A stretch of DNA of 64,000 nt from an uncultured Arthrobacter sp. (GCF_947495145.1 NZ_CANLXP010000001.1:236172-300171), one strand, 5' to 3'. Positions 55,144-63,419 are shown, counted from the first letter of the stretch. Notes: generated by a model not told the origin, from the letters alone. Numbers and translations: made by a program.

Positions 55144-56423
55144 TGGCCGAAACTTCACAGTTGAGCACTGAAATTGCTGAAAGCCCCTCGAGCGAAGCAA
55201 AGGTGGCCATCGATGGCTTCACCGAGGAAGGTGAAAATCTCTCCCCGCTGAACACCGGCACCGAGCAGCATGGCGCACGCCGTCACAGCCACGGCGACGA
55301 GCCGGTTGTGCCCGAGGCTTCCCGCGGTGAGCGCCTCAAGTCCTATCGCCTTGCTGATTTCGCACCGCTGACCGGTCGTGAAGAGGACTGGCGGTTCACC
55401 CCGCTCAAGCGCCTCCGCGGGCTGGACAGCAAGCCGCTGACCGGCCAGGGCCCCACCGTTACTGTGACGGGAGCATCCAATGTCCAGGTGGAAACCGTGG
55501 ACAGGACTGACTCTCGTTTCGGCTCGGCCGCCGTTCCGGAAGACAGGGTTTCGGCTGCCGCCTGGGAAGCTGTCTCAACAGCAACCGTGGTGACAATCCC
55601 GGAGGAAACCGTCGCTGACTGCGAAGTCACCGTGAGCGTACGGGGCACTGACAACACCGTCGCCGCGCAGCACATCATCATTGATGCGCGCCGGTTTTCC
55701 CGGGCAGTAGTGGTCCTTGACCATCACGGCAGCGCAGTGTTGGCCCAGAACGTCGAAATCGTAGTAGGCGACGGCGCTGAACTAACCGTGGTGAGCGTTC
55801 AGGAATGGGATGACGACGCCGTCCACGTCTCCTCCCAGCAGGCAAAGTTGGGCCGCGACGCGCGCTTCAAGCACGTGGTGGTCAGCCTTGGCGGCGACCT
55901 CGTGCGCCTGACCCCGTCGTCGTTCTTCACAGCACCGGGCTCAGAGGTTGAAATGTACGGCCTCTACTTCGCGGATGCCGGTCAGCACCTCGAGCAGCGG
56001 CTGCTCGTTGACCACGCCGTGCCGAACTGCAAATCCCGCGTGACCTACAAGGGCGCCTTGCAGGGGAAGGACGCCCACACCGTCTGGGTAGGCGATGTCC
56101 TCATCCGCAAGGAAGCCGAAGGAACCGACACTTACGAGGTCAACCGCAACCTTGTACTCACTGACGGAGCGCGGTCAGACTCGGTGCCGAACCTCGAAAT
56201 TGAGACCGGCCTGATCGAAGGTGCCGGCCACGCCAGCGCCACCGGCAGGTTCGACGACGAGCACCTGTTCTACCTGATGGCCCGCGGGATTGATGAGAAG
56301 ACCGCACGGCGGCTCGTGGTTCGCGGCTTCCTCAACGAGGTCATCCAGCAGATCAAGGTTCCGGTACTGGAAGAGCGCCTCACGGAAGCCGTGGAGCGCG
56401 AACTGGCTGCAGGGAACTACTGA
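55143..56423 (+). CDS. sufD: Fe-S cluster assembly protein SufD
   Basis: A 426-residue SufB paralogue and partner in SufBC2D. The N-terminal part carries REEDWRFTPLKRLRGL, the centre the beta-helix strands, and the C-terminus the SufC-binding block HLFYLMARGIDEKTARRLVVRGF. Start ATG 55143 overlaps the sufB stop by one nt (TAATG). Compared with E. coli SufD it has an extra polar N-terminal stretch (about 1-60). Confidence 0.95.
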   Translation: MAETSQLSTEIAESPSSEAKVAIDGFTEEGENLSPLNTGTEQHGARRHSHGDEPVVPEASRGERLKSYRLADFAPLTGREEDWRFTPLKRLRGLDSKPLTGQGPTVTVTGASNVQVETVDRTDSRFGSAAVPEDRVSAAAWEAVSTATVVTIPEETVADCEVTVSVRGTDNTVAAQHIIIDARRFSRAVVVLDHHGSAVLAQNVEIVVGDGAELTVVSVQEWDDDAVHVSSQQAKLGRDARFKHVVVSLGGDLVRLTPSSFFTAPGSEVEMYGLYFADAGQHLEQRLLVDHAVPNCKSRVTYKGALQGKDAHTVWVGDVLIRKEAEGTDTYEVNRNLVLTDGARSDSVPNLEIETGLIEGAGHASATGRFDDEHLFYLMARGIDEKTARRLVVRGFLNEVIQQIKVPVLEERLTEAVERELAAGNY

Positions 56424-56800
56424 TGACTGAAGCAGCAACGAATGGAACGGCGCCGAAAGGCGAACTCGTCTGCAACATCGACGATATTGAGGTCAAGCAG
56501 GCTCTGCGCATCCTGATCGATGATTACCCGGTAGCTATCGTGAAGGATTCCGACGGCGGTATTCACGCCATCGGCGACACCTGCTCGCACGCCGATATCT
56601 CCCTTTCCGAGGGCGATATCGAGGGTTGCAGGATCGAATGCTGGGGACACGGTTCCCAGTTCGATCTGCGTAGCGGCATGCCGCTCCAGCTCCCCGCCTA
56701 TGAACCCGTGCCGGTGTTCGCCCTCGAGATACACGGCGATGAGGTCTATGTGGACATCACCACGGTGACCAACTCCGCCGCCGTGCCTGATCGCGGCTAG
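56423..56800 (+). CDS. Rieske-type [2Fe-2S] ferredoxin of the SUF operon
   Basis: A 125-residue protein with a full Rieske motif: C54-x-H56 (CSHAD) and C73-x-x-H76 (CWGHGSQFD). It is a soluble, dioxygenase-type Rieske ferredoxin. Encoded between sufD and sufC, with a TGATG overlap to sufD, it is likely to supply electrons for cluster assembly or to be an early target. This insertion is seen in several actinobacterial suf operons. Confidence 0.92.
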   Translation: MTEAATNGTAPKGELVCNIDDIEVKQALRILIDDYPVAIVKDSDGGIHAIGDTCSHADISLSEGDIEGCRIECWGHGSQFDLRSGMPLQLPAYEPVPVFALEIHGDEVYVDITTVTNSAAVPDRG

Positions 56801-56872
56801 AACGTCCGCGCAGCTAGAACTTTCGACAATTTGAGCAACCCTGCGATGCAGGATGCAAAGGAGAACCCACAG

Positions 56873-57646
56873 ATGTCCACCCTTGAAATCAAGGATCTGC
56901 ACGTCAGCATCGAGACGGAGCAGGGCACCAAGCCCATCCTCAAAGGCGTCAGCCTGACCATCAACACCGGTGAAACCCACGCCATTATGGGCCCGAACGG
57001 CTCGGGCAAATCCACTCTTGCCTCCACGATCGCCGGCCATCCCCGGTACACCGTGGACAGCGGCTCAATCACGCTCGACGGCGAGGACGTGCTGGCGATG
57101 AGCGTCGACGAGCGTGCCCGCGCCGGTCTCTTCCTTGCCATGCAGTATCCCGTCGAGGTTCCCGGCGTAACCATGACGAACTTTTTGCGTACCGCCAAGA
57201 CGGCGCTCGACGGCGAAGCCCCGAGCCTCCGGCACTGGACGAAGGATGTCAAGGAAGCGATGACGCAACTGCGCATCGACGCCGACTTCGCACAGCGCAA
57301 CGTCAACGAGGGCTTCTCCGGCGGCGAGAAGAAGCGTGTTGAGATCCTTCAGCTCGAACTGTTCAAGCCGAAGTTCGCCATCCTCGATGAAACCGACTCG
57401 GGCCTGGACGTCGATGCGTTGAAGGTGGTTTCCGAGGGCGTCAACCGCGAGCACGGCAAGGGTGAGATGGGCACGCTGCTCATCACCCACTACACCCGCA
57501 TCCTCCGGTACATCAAGCCGGACTTCGTACACGTCTTCGTGGACGGCAGGATCGCCGAGCAGGGCGGCCACGAGCTTGCCGACCGCCTGGAGGAAGAGGG
57601 CTACGACCGCTTCCTTGTTCCCGGTACTGCCACCACCGGCGCCTAA
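56873..57646 (+). CDS. sufC: SUF ATPase SufC
   Basis: A 257-residue ABC-type ATPase that drives the SufBCD scaffold. Walker A is GPNGSGKST (40-48), the signature FSGGEKKRVE and Walker B FAILDETDSGLD, the latter with the SufC-specific ETDSGLD. The ATG at 56873 has AAGGAGA upstream; the open frame above it lacks family similarity. Confidence 0.97.
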   Translation: MSTLEIKDLHVSIETEQGTKPILKGVSLTINTGETHAIMGPNGSGKSTLASTIAGHPRYTVDSGSITLDGEDVLAMSVDERARAGLFLAMQYPVEVPGVTMTNFLRTAKTALDGEAPSLRHWTKDVKEAMTQLRIDADFAQRNVNEGFSGGEKKRVEILQLELFKPKFAILDETDSGLDVDALKVVSEGVNREHGKGEMGTLLITHYTRILRYIKPDFVHVFVDGRIAEQGGHELADRLEEEGYDRFLVPGTATTGA

Positions 57647-57677
57647 CACCTGCCTCCCAGAGAAAGGCTCCTGGCAA

Positions 57678-58007
57678 ATGAGCGATGTGAATGCAGCACA
57701 GACATCCCTTGAAGACGTCGAAGAGTCGTTGAAGGACGTCATTGACCCTGAGCTCGGCGTCAACATCGTTGACCTCGGCCTGCTGTACGGGTTGAAGTAC
57801 GCCGACGACGGTGCCCTGCTCATCGACATGACCCTCACCACCGCTGCCTGCCCGCTCACCGATGTAATCGAGGAGCAGGTCGGACAGGCGCTTGACGGGG
57901 TAGTCGACGACTGGAGGCTGAACTGGGTGTGGATGCCGCCATGGGGTCCGGAGCGGATCACCGAGGACGGCCGTGACCAGATGCGGGCGCTCGGCTTCAA
58001 CATCTAG
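57678..58007 (+). CDS. sufT: MIP18/DUF59 family protein SufT
   Basis: A 109-residue MIP18-like protein that helps mature Fe-S proteins. Signature blocks are VIDPELGVNIVDLGLLYG and MTLTTAACPLTD, with the conserved cysteine in AACPL. The ATG at 57678 follows AGAAAGG. It ends the operon, and no cysteine desulfurase or SufU gene lies between it and sufC, in contrast to M. tuberculosis. Confidence 0.93.
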   Translation: MSDVNAAQTSLEDVEESLKDVIDPELGVNIVDLGLLYGLKYADDGALLIDMTLTTAACPLTDVIEEQVGQALDGVVDDWRLNWVWMPPWGPERITEDGRDQMRALGFNI

Positions 58008-58038
58008 GGACTCCTCGGCAGGAGATACCAAAACCAGC

Positions 58039-58089
58039 ATCGAGTCAGCAGGATTGACGAGCATTCACAGTCATTCCTGCTGGCTCGAT
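58039..58089. terminator. Long stem between sufT and the macrodomain gene
   Basis: ATCGAGTCAGCAGGA (58039-58053) and TCCTGCTGGCTCGAT (58075-58089) are complementary over 15 positions, one being a G-U wobble on the plus strand, with a 21-nt loop. It overlaps the macrodomain stop codon. It should serve convergent termination, although there is no U tract. Confidence 0.6.
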
Positions 58090-58610
58090 CGAGTTAACCG
58101 GTCGACTTGTCGGAACACACCGGCGACCCTCTCCGAAAACAGCACGAACCTGACTTCCCGGACGCCGCCGTCGAACTCCGCAATGGTCCTGAAAGCAATC
58201 CGGGCCACTGCTTCCGGATCCCAGCCATAGATGCCGGCGCTGATGGCAGGAAAAGCAACAGAGCGCGCTTGAAGATCGTCGGCGACCTCGAGGCTGCGCC
58301 GGAAGCACGATTCAAGGAGCGCCGGGTCTGTCTGCCCCGCATGACGGTTCGGGCCGACCGTGTGAATAATCCAACGGGCGGGAAGCTGAAAGCCCGGGGT
58401 CGCGACCGCCTGTCCCACGGGCAGCCCGTCGTGCAGCGAGTCCGCCCGGATCGCCCTGCAGGCCACGAGAAGTTCCGGGCCCGCTGCCGCGTGAATCGCG
58501 CCGTCCACTCCGCCACCGCCAAGCAGCGCTGAATTGGCCGCATTGACGACGGCGTCCACCTCCTGGGTCGTGATGTCACCCTGGATGATCCGAACGTCTA
58601 CTGACTGCAC
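58071..58610 (-). CDS. Macrodomain O-acetyl-ADP-ribose deacetylase-like protein
   Basis: A 179-residue MacroD-type macrodomain. Ligand motifs are QGDIT (D12), VVNAANSALLGGGGVDGAIH (N26 and the Gly-rich loop) and FPAISAGIYGWD. Such proteins remove ADP-ribose marks or hydrolyse O-acetyl-ADP-ribose. The GTG at 58610 was chosen for the position of the family N-terminus and the AAGGTGGG stretch upstream; the longer frame above runs into the ligase gene. Divergent from the acyl-CoA ligase. Confidence 0.9.
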   Translation of the reverse strand: MQSVDVRIIQGDITTQEVDAVVNAANSALLGGGGVDGAIHAAAGPELLVACRAIRADSLHDGLPVGQAVATPGFQLPARWIIHTVGPNRHAGQTDPALLESCFRRSLEVADDLQARSVAFPAISAGIYGWDPEAVARIAFRTIAEFDGGVREVRFVLFSERVAGVFRQVDRLTRSSQQE

Positions 58611-58678
58611 CGAGACCCACCTTTCATGAACTGACGCAATGAAGCGCTCTGACGGTCTTACGTGTGCACACAATGTAC

Positions 58679-58684
58679 TAACGT
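58679..58684 (+). promoter_or_regulatory. -10 box of the acyl-CoA ligase gene
   Basis: TAACGT within TGTACTAACGT, 35 bp before the ATG at 58720. Confidence 0.35.
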
Positions 58685-58719
58685 TTGCCGGACCGCCAGA
58701 AGAGGGAAGCGCCCTACCC

Positions 58720-60147
58720 ATGCCCTTCATCGACCGCCTGCTGCATTGGGCCCGAACTGAACCGGACCGTGACGCCGTCGTCGTCGGCGACATCCGAATC
58801 ACCTATGGCGAGTTGGCCGACCGCGCGGCCCGCCTGCAACTGCCGGCGGGCGAAATGATCGGTCTGCTCATCGATCATCCAGCGGATTTTGTAGTCGCCT
58901 TCACAGCGGTTGTCGGCCGCGGCAGGTGCGCTGCCGTCCTCGATTCCGGCTGGCCGAATGACCTGCAGTACCGGATCCTGGACGCACTTGAGCCCGATGC
59001 CGTGCTCACATCAACACGTTTGGCCCAGACATCAGCCGGCGCATACGTGGCCGGGACAGCACTCTCGGACGCGCCCGCCGACGCCCGCTTCTACTGCGGC
59101 TTCACCTCCGGGACGTCGGGGGTACCGAAAGGGTTCGTACGCACTGTCGGGTCCTGGTCAAAGTCGCTGGAGCGCAGCGTCGACTGGTTCGGCCTGACTC
59201 CCGGCCTGCGTGTTTTCGCCCCGGGCCCACTGGCAGCAAGCCTGACCCTCTATGCGCTGGCCGAAAGCCTCTACTCCGGGGCCACCTTCCACTCAGCGCC
59301 GCCCGGCACGCCAATGGCGAGGGGACCGGCCATGGCGCAGGTCCTCCGCTCCGAACGGATCGAACATTTCATCGGCGTCCCGTCCGCTTTGCGCCTCGCG
59401 CTGGGACGCCTCCTGGGGGAGCTGCCCTACCTGCGCACCGTCGTGTCCGGCGGATCCAAACTGTCCGCAGCGGAAACAGCGATTATTCGGCGCCGGGCCC
59501 CAGCGGCCCGGGTCTTCGAGTATTACGGTGCTTCGGAGCTGAGCCTGGTCACCGTGCGCCGCGCGGACGGTGCCGCCGGCGACGACGTCGGTCATCCGTT
59601 TCCAGGGGTCGAAATCCGCATCGATGCCGACGACTTGACAAACAAGCCCGGCGGGACGGGCACCATCCAGGTTCTAACCGATACAGCCATCGAGGGATAC
59701 CTTTTCGGTGACGACGGCCGCGCTTTCCAGCGGCACGGGAACTGGGTTACTGTCCAGGACCGGGGCTGGATTGACGACGACGGTGCGCTCCACCTCACCG
59801 GCCGCCACGGCGACATGGTGGTGGTCGCAGGCACCAACGTCTATCCCTCAGAAATCGAAACAATACTGGCGCGGGCGGGTTATCCAGCAGCCGTCGTACT
59901 GGGAATTCCGGATGTGCACCGGGGATACGTCCTCGCCGCGGTGATTGAGGCGCCGCCGGAAACTGTTCTTGATGCGGTTGGACTGCGGTTCCGGCTGAAG
60001 CAGCTCCTGCCGGCGGTGAAGGTGCCGCAACGGCTGTTCCGGACCGTCTGCCTGCCGTTGACCGCGGCCGGGAAACCGGATCGGATGGCGCTGGAAGCAG
60101 CGGTCCGGGCAGGGGGCGGTGGTGGTGTCATTGAACCTTTTTGCTGA
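58720..60147 (+). CDS. AMP-forming acyl-CoA ligase linked to the biotin transporter
   Basis: A 475-residue member of the adenylate-forming superfamily, somewhat short for a FadD. The ATP-binding P-loop is FTSGTSGVPKGF (128-139), the adenine/acyl region is YYGASELS, GYLFGDD and the hinge DRGWIDDDGALHLTGRHGDM follow, and the terminal catalytic lysine is in AAGKPDRMAL. It should activate a carboxylic acid to an acyl-CoA. In B. subtilis an acyl-CoA ligase (yhfT) and a thiolase (yhfS) are in an operon with a bioY gene under BirA, so the same trio recurs here. The substrate is unknown. ATG 58720 is the likely start. Confidence 0.85.
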   Translation: MPFIDRLLHWARTEPDRDAVVVGDIRITYGELADRAARLQLPAGEMIGLLIDHPADFVVAFTAVVGRGRCAAVLDSGWPNDLQYRILDALEPDAVLTSTRLAQTSAGAYVAGTALSDAPADARFYCGFTSGTSGVPKGFVRTVGSWSKSLERSVDWFGLTPGLRVFAPGPLAASLTLYALAESLYSGATFHSAPPGTPMARGPAMAQVLRSERIEHFIGVPSALRLALGRLLGELPYLRTVVSGGSKLSAAETAIIRRRAPAARVFEYYGASELSLVTVRRADGAAGDDVGHPFPGVEIRIDADDLTNKPGGTGTIQVLTDTAIEGYLFGDDGRAFQRHGNWVTVQDRGWIDDDGALHLTGRHGDMVVVAGTNVYPSEIETILARAGYPAAVVLGIPDVHRGYVLAAVIEAPPETVLDAVGLRFRLKQLLPAVKVPQRLFRTVCLPLTAAGKPDRMALEAAVRAGGGGGVIEPFC

Positions 60148-61312
60148 GGGCCGGCCGGCCGGACGACGCGCCGCAATCGTCCTCTGCCGCCGCACGCCCT
60201 TCGGACGCCTCCGCGGAGTATTCTCAACGATCGAGGCTCATGACCTGCTCGCTGCTGTCCTGCCTGCAGCGCAGGAGGATGCGCGCCTGGCCGCGGAGGA
60301 TATCGACGACGTCATCATCGGCAACGCCACGGGTGGAGGAGGTAACGTGGCGCGCCTTGCGGCGCTCACGGCGGGGTTGCCGGCCGCAGTGCCCGGCCTC
60401 ACCATCGACCGTCAGTGCGCCTCCGGACTGGAGGCGATCGTGCTTGCCTGCAGATTGGTGGAGTCGGGAGCCGGCAGCTGGTTCATCGCCGGGGGAGTCG
60501 AGAGCTGCAGCACCGCACCACTGCGTGCGCATCGGCTCACCTCGTTGCCCGGAGCGCCCGACTTCTACTCCCGCGTACGGTTTGCGCCCGACGCCTACGG
60601 TGATCCCGACGCCGGCGAGGCGGCCGAAAACGTCGCTTCCTCTTTCGGTATCGGGCGCGAGCAGCAGGACCGGTATGCGCTGCTCAGCTACACCCGTACC
60701 ATGGCATCGCTCGATGGGATGGCTGCGGAAATAGTCCCCCTTGCGGGTTGTGACAGTGACGAGACACCGCGCCGTGGAATGACAGCCGCTCTTTTGTCGC
60801 GGTTTCCGGCGGCGTTCAAGGCAGGCGGAAGCGTGACAGCGGGCAACTCCTGTGCTGACGCAGACGGCGCGGTCATCGCGGTCGTCACGAGCATCGAACG
60901 TGCAAGGAAAGCAGGCTTCGGTACGGTGCTTGAATTTCATGACTCCGTTTCCGCTGGCGGGCCGCCTGCCATGTTCGGGACTGCAGGCGCGTACGCTGTG
61001 CGGCAGCTCCTGCAGCGCCTGCGCCTGGGCCCGGATGCTGTCTCCAGCTGGGAGTACAACGAGGCCTTTGCCGCTCAGGTGCTCGCCTCCGCGCAACTGA
61101 TTGGTGTCGATCCCGGCAAACTGAACCTGCACGGCGGGGCCCTGACCTATGGTCACCCTTACGGGGCCTCCGGGGCGATGCTCGTGGCCAACCTGCTCCG
61201 GCAGGTCACCATACCGGGCGCACATGGGCGCGACGACGGCTGGTCAGTCGCGGCAGTCAGCGCTGCCGGCGGCGTCGGGACGGCAGCAGCTTTCCGCCCG
61301 GCCATGCTGTAG
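60119..61312 (+). CDS. Atypical thiolase (acetyl-CoA acyltransferase family)
   Basis: A 397-residue thiolase-fold protein. The acyl-accepting cysteine C100 (DRQCASGLEA), NEAF (N314) and the histidine H346 in GHPYGASGA are in place. The second catalytic cysteine of the family motif CxGGGxG is Ser381 (VSAAGGVG), so normal acid/base chemistry is changed. The start is one of three consecutive GTG codons (60119, 60122, 60125); AGGGGG at 60111 favours the later two. It overlaps the ligase by about 29 bp and is surely co-translated. It faces bioN with 5 bp between stops. Confidence 0.85.
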   Translation: MVVSLNLFAEGRPAGRRAAIVLCRRTPFGRLRGVFSTIEAHDLLAAVLPAAQEDARLAAEDIDDVIIGNATGGGGNVARLAALTAGLPAAVPGLTIDRQCASGLEAIVLACRLVESGAGSWFIAGGVESCSTAPLRAHRLTSLPGAPDFYSRVRFAPDAYGDPDAGEAAENVASSFGIGREQQDRYALLSYTRTMASLDGMAAEIVPLAGCDSDETPRRGMTAALLSRFPAAFKAGGSVTAGNSCADADGAVIAVVTSIERARKAGFGTVLEFHDSVSAGGPPAMFGTAGAYAVRQLLQRLRLGPDAVSSWEYNEAFAAQVLASAQLIGVDPGKLNLHGGALTYGHPYGASGAMLVANLLRQVTIPGAHGRDDGWSVAAVSAAGGVGTAAAFRPAML

Positions 61313-61317
61313 TGAAC

Positions 61318-61959
61318 TCATGACGCGTCGGCGTCGTTCTCTGCATCCATGAGTCCGCGGGCAGCCAGAGCCTCACCCGTCTGGTGCGCATAGGCGACAG
61401 CACCGATGAAGACCGGAAGAATGAGGGCCCGCACATTGCGTTCAAGGCCACGGGCACGGGCGGCGTCGCGGGAATCCTCCGCAGCCCCAACCAAATAGGG
61501 AATGCTCCGCAGCATTAGCGCAACGGTCAGGCCTAACCGATCAGGGTCCGCACCAAGCGGACGCAATGGACGGGCGAGAGAGACAAGGCCATCGAGGAGG
61601 CGCTGGCTCTCGGTAGTCAGGGTCACAAGCAGTGCGGCCAGCACACAGACCACGATGTTCCCGACGACGATGAAAGCCGTCAGCGGTCCTGCGTTGAACC
61701 ACTGGAATGCGCCGAGGATCAGGATGAGCGGCCACATCCGCGTCAGGGGCTGTACCAGCTCGCGGACGGTCAGACGGGCGCCGACCAGGTAGGCCAGGGA
61801 CACCAGACCAGCTGCGGCGAGGGTCGCCCACGCCGAATTCAGGGCCAGAACCAGCACGGACAGTGCAGCTACCGGGATGAACTTCGCGACCAGTGGGGCA
61901 GCATGCAGCATCGAATCCCGCTCAATGTAGGCACCGAGCAAGCTTGCGTGGCCCCTCAC
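61318..61959 (-). CDS. bioN: Biotin ECF transporter transmembrane protein BioN (EcfT)
   Basis: A 213-residue EcfT protein with about five membrane helices and the two Ala-Arg-Gly coupling motifs at 169-171 and 200-202 that contact the ATPases. The family end AYAHQTGEALAARGLMD is typical. The GTG at 61959 overlaps the bioM stop (GTGA). With BioM and BioY it forms a dedicated group I ECF biotin importer. Confidence 0.92.
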   Translation of the reverse strand: MRGHASLLGAYIERDSMLHAAPLVAKFIPVAALSVLVLALNSAWATLAAAGLVSLAYLVGARLTVRELVQPLTRMWPLILILGAFQWFNAGPLTAFIVVGNIVVCVLAALLVTLTTESQRLLDGLVSLARPLRPLGADPDRLGLTVALMLRSIPYLVGAAEDSRDAARARGLERNVRALILPVFIGAVAYAHQTGEALAARGLMDAENDADAS

Positions 61960-62666
61960 AGAGAACCTGCTGCGCCCGTGTCATGCAGGCTGAGCTCCCG
62001 GTAGGCCACTACGGCGTCGGCAGGTGCGCCGTCGAACACTACCCTGCCCGAGTCCACCACCAGCGTGCGGTCCGCTTCGAGAGCAAAGTCCAGGGAGTGG
62101 GTGGTGAAAACTACCTGCTGGCCGAGGCCCCTGAACAGGCTACGCACCCGCCCTTCGTTCCGAAGGTCGAGGAGAGTGGTCGGTTCATCTGCAACGAGGA
62201 TCTTCGGATCGCACGCCAGCACTGTCGCAAGGGCAAGGAGTTGACGTTCGCCGCCCGAAAGGTCATACACGCTTTGATCCGCCAGCGGACCGAGACCGAA
62301 CCGGTCAAGAACCCGCTCACCCGCCGCACGCCGTTCCTCCCGGTTTCGGTAGCGGCGTCGCAGGGACAACTCGACGTCCTCCCGGCCTGTAGGCATTACC
62401 AGCTGGGAAAGCGGGTCCGTGAACATGAAGCCCACGGTGCGTCGGACGGCGGAGCCCCTGGCCGAGGTGTCGAGGCCGTCAACGAGTACCCGGCCGGAGG
62501 TCGGCAGCACCAGCGAGTTGATCAGCTTGAGCAGGGTGGACTTGCCTGAGCCGTTCGCGCCGATGACGCTGATACGTTTTTCGACCAGGGACAGGTGCAG
62601 CGGCGCCAGAATCTGCCGAGGTGCAGGATGTTCAGCCTGCACTGCTGCGCCGTCGAACTGAATCAT
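61956..62666 (-). CDS. bioM: Biotin ECF transporter ATPase BioM (EcfA)
   Basis: A 236-residue ABC ATPase. Walker A is GANGSGKST (36-44), the Q-loop VGFMFTDP, the signature YDLSGGERQLLALA, Walker B ILVADEPTTLLD and the switch TTHSLD. Only one ATPase gene is present, as usual for BioMNY, so the complex would have a homodimer. The ATG at 62666 lies 7 bp after the bioY stop. Confidence 0.93.
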   Translation of the reverse strand: MIQFDGAAVQAEHPAPRQILAPLHLSLVEKRISVIGANGSGKSTLLKLINSLVLPTSGRVLVDGLDTSARGSAVRRTVGFMFTDPLSQLVMPTGREDVELSLRRRYRNREERRAAGERVLDRFGLGPLADQSVYDLSGGERQLLALATVLACDPKILVADEPTTLLDLRNEGRVRSLFRGLGQQVVFTTHSLDFALEADRTLVVDSGRVVFDGAPADAVVAYRELSLHDTGAAGSL

Positions 62667-62673
62667 CGCGGAA

Positions 62674-63318
62674 TCATCCCCGGACCAGGCGGCTGCCCGG
62701 ACGGGATTGGAGGCGGGGGAAGGCCTTGACCACGCTGAGCCCGATCGCGGCAGCGGCAAGGTTCTTCAGGATGTCTCCCGGGAGGAATACGACGTCGGCC
62801 GCAATGGCAGCAGCAAGATCCAGCTTCGCAGTGAGCATCATGCCGATGATCCCGAAGGGGTGCGTAATCAGGAGGCTGGAGATGGTGCACGCACCGAACA
62901 GCGCAAGGAAGCGGAAGCGGTTGATCCGGCGGAAGACAATCCGCGCGAGGAACCCGACAACGAAGGCTACGACCGGAAAGGCAATAATGTAGCCGGCAGA
63001 CGGGCCGAAGAGGACGCCGATGCCGCCACGGAACTGGCTGAAGATCGGCAGGCCGGCAAGCGCGACGGCGACATACAGGCTGAGCGCTGCTGCCCCCCGC
63101 CAAGGCCCGAGGACGATTCCGGTCACCATGATGGCCAGGGTCTGCAGTGTGATGGGCACGCCCACCTGACCCACCGGGATAGCGGGTAGGATGGCACTGA
63201 CGGCTACAACGGCTGCAAAGACCGCGATCAGCGAAAGATCGGTGGCATTCCAGGAAAAACGAGCCCGTGCCGAAGTAGCGGCGGGTGTGGAGTGCGTGGC
63301 CGGGTTCGTATTTTGCAT
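62674..63318 (-). CDS. bioY: Biotin ECF transporter substrate-binding protein BioY
   Basis: A 214-residue S component with six membrane helices that binds biotin. Family blocks are VPITLQTLAIMVTGIVLGPWRGAAALSLYVAVALAGLPIF and GPSAGYIIAFPVVAFVVG, given here in parts, then FLPGDILKNLAAA with the conserved Asp and Lys. It is first in bioY-bioM-bioN. The upstream TAATCT (63367-63372, minus) is a possible -10 box and the perfect palindrome at 63393-63413 lies just above it. Confidence 0.95.
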   Translation of the reverse strand: MQNTNPATHSTPAATSARARFSWNATDLSLIAVFAAVVAVSAILPAIPVGQVGVPITLQTLAIMVTGIVLGPWRGAAALSLYVAVALAGLPIFSQFRGGIGVLFGPSAGYIIAFPVVAFVVGFLARIVFRRINRFRFLALFGACTISSLLITHPFGIIGMMLTAKLDLAAAIAADVVFLPGDILKNLAAAAIGLSVVKAFPRLQSRPGSRLVRG

Positions 63319-63392
63319 CGTGAAGCTTTCTGTGAGATCTACACAACGGTGAGCTGTTACTTACCGAGATTAGTGCGGAGAGAAGCAAACAC

Positions 63393-63413
63393 TTTTGTAG
63401 GATTCCTACAAAA
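63393..63413. promoter_or_regulatory. Perfect 10+1+10 palindrome between bioY and the ABC-F gene
   Basis: Arms TTTTGTAGGA (63393-63402) and TCCTACAAAA (63404-63413) around a single T. The left arm contains TAGGAT (63398-63403), the -10 hexamer used at other genes here, pointing toward the ABC-F gene. It could be an operator over that promoter, or a stem in its leader RNA. Confidence 0.75.
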
Positions 63414-63419
63414 ACGACG

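Noticed and set aside
63350-63360. TGAGC-T-GTTAC as a BioQ operator for bioY
   Set aside because: BioQ sites have the form TGAAC-N3-GTTAC; here the spacer is 1 nt and one arm base differs.
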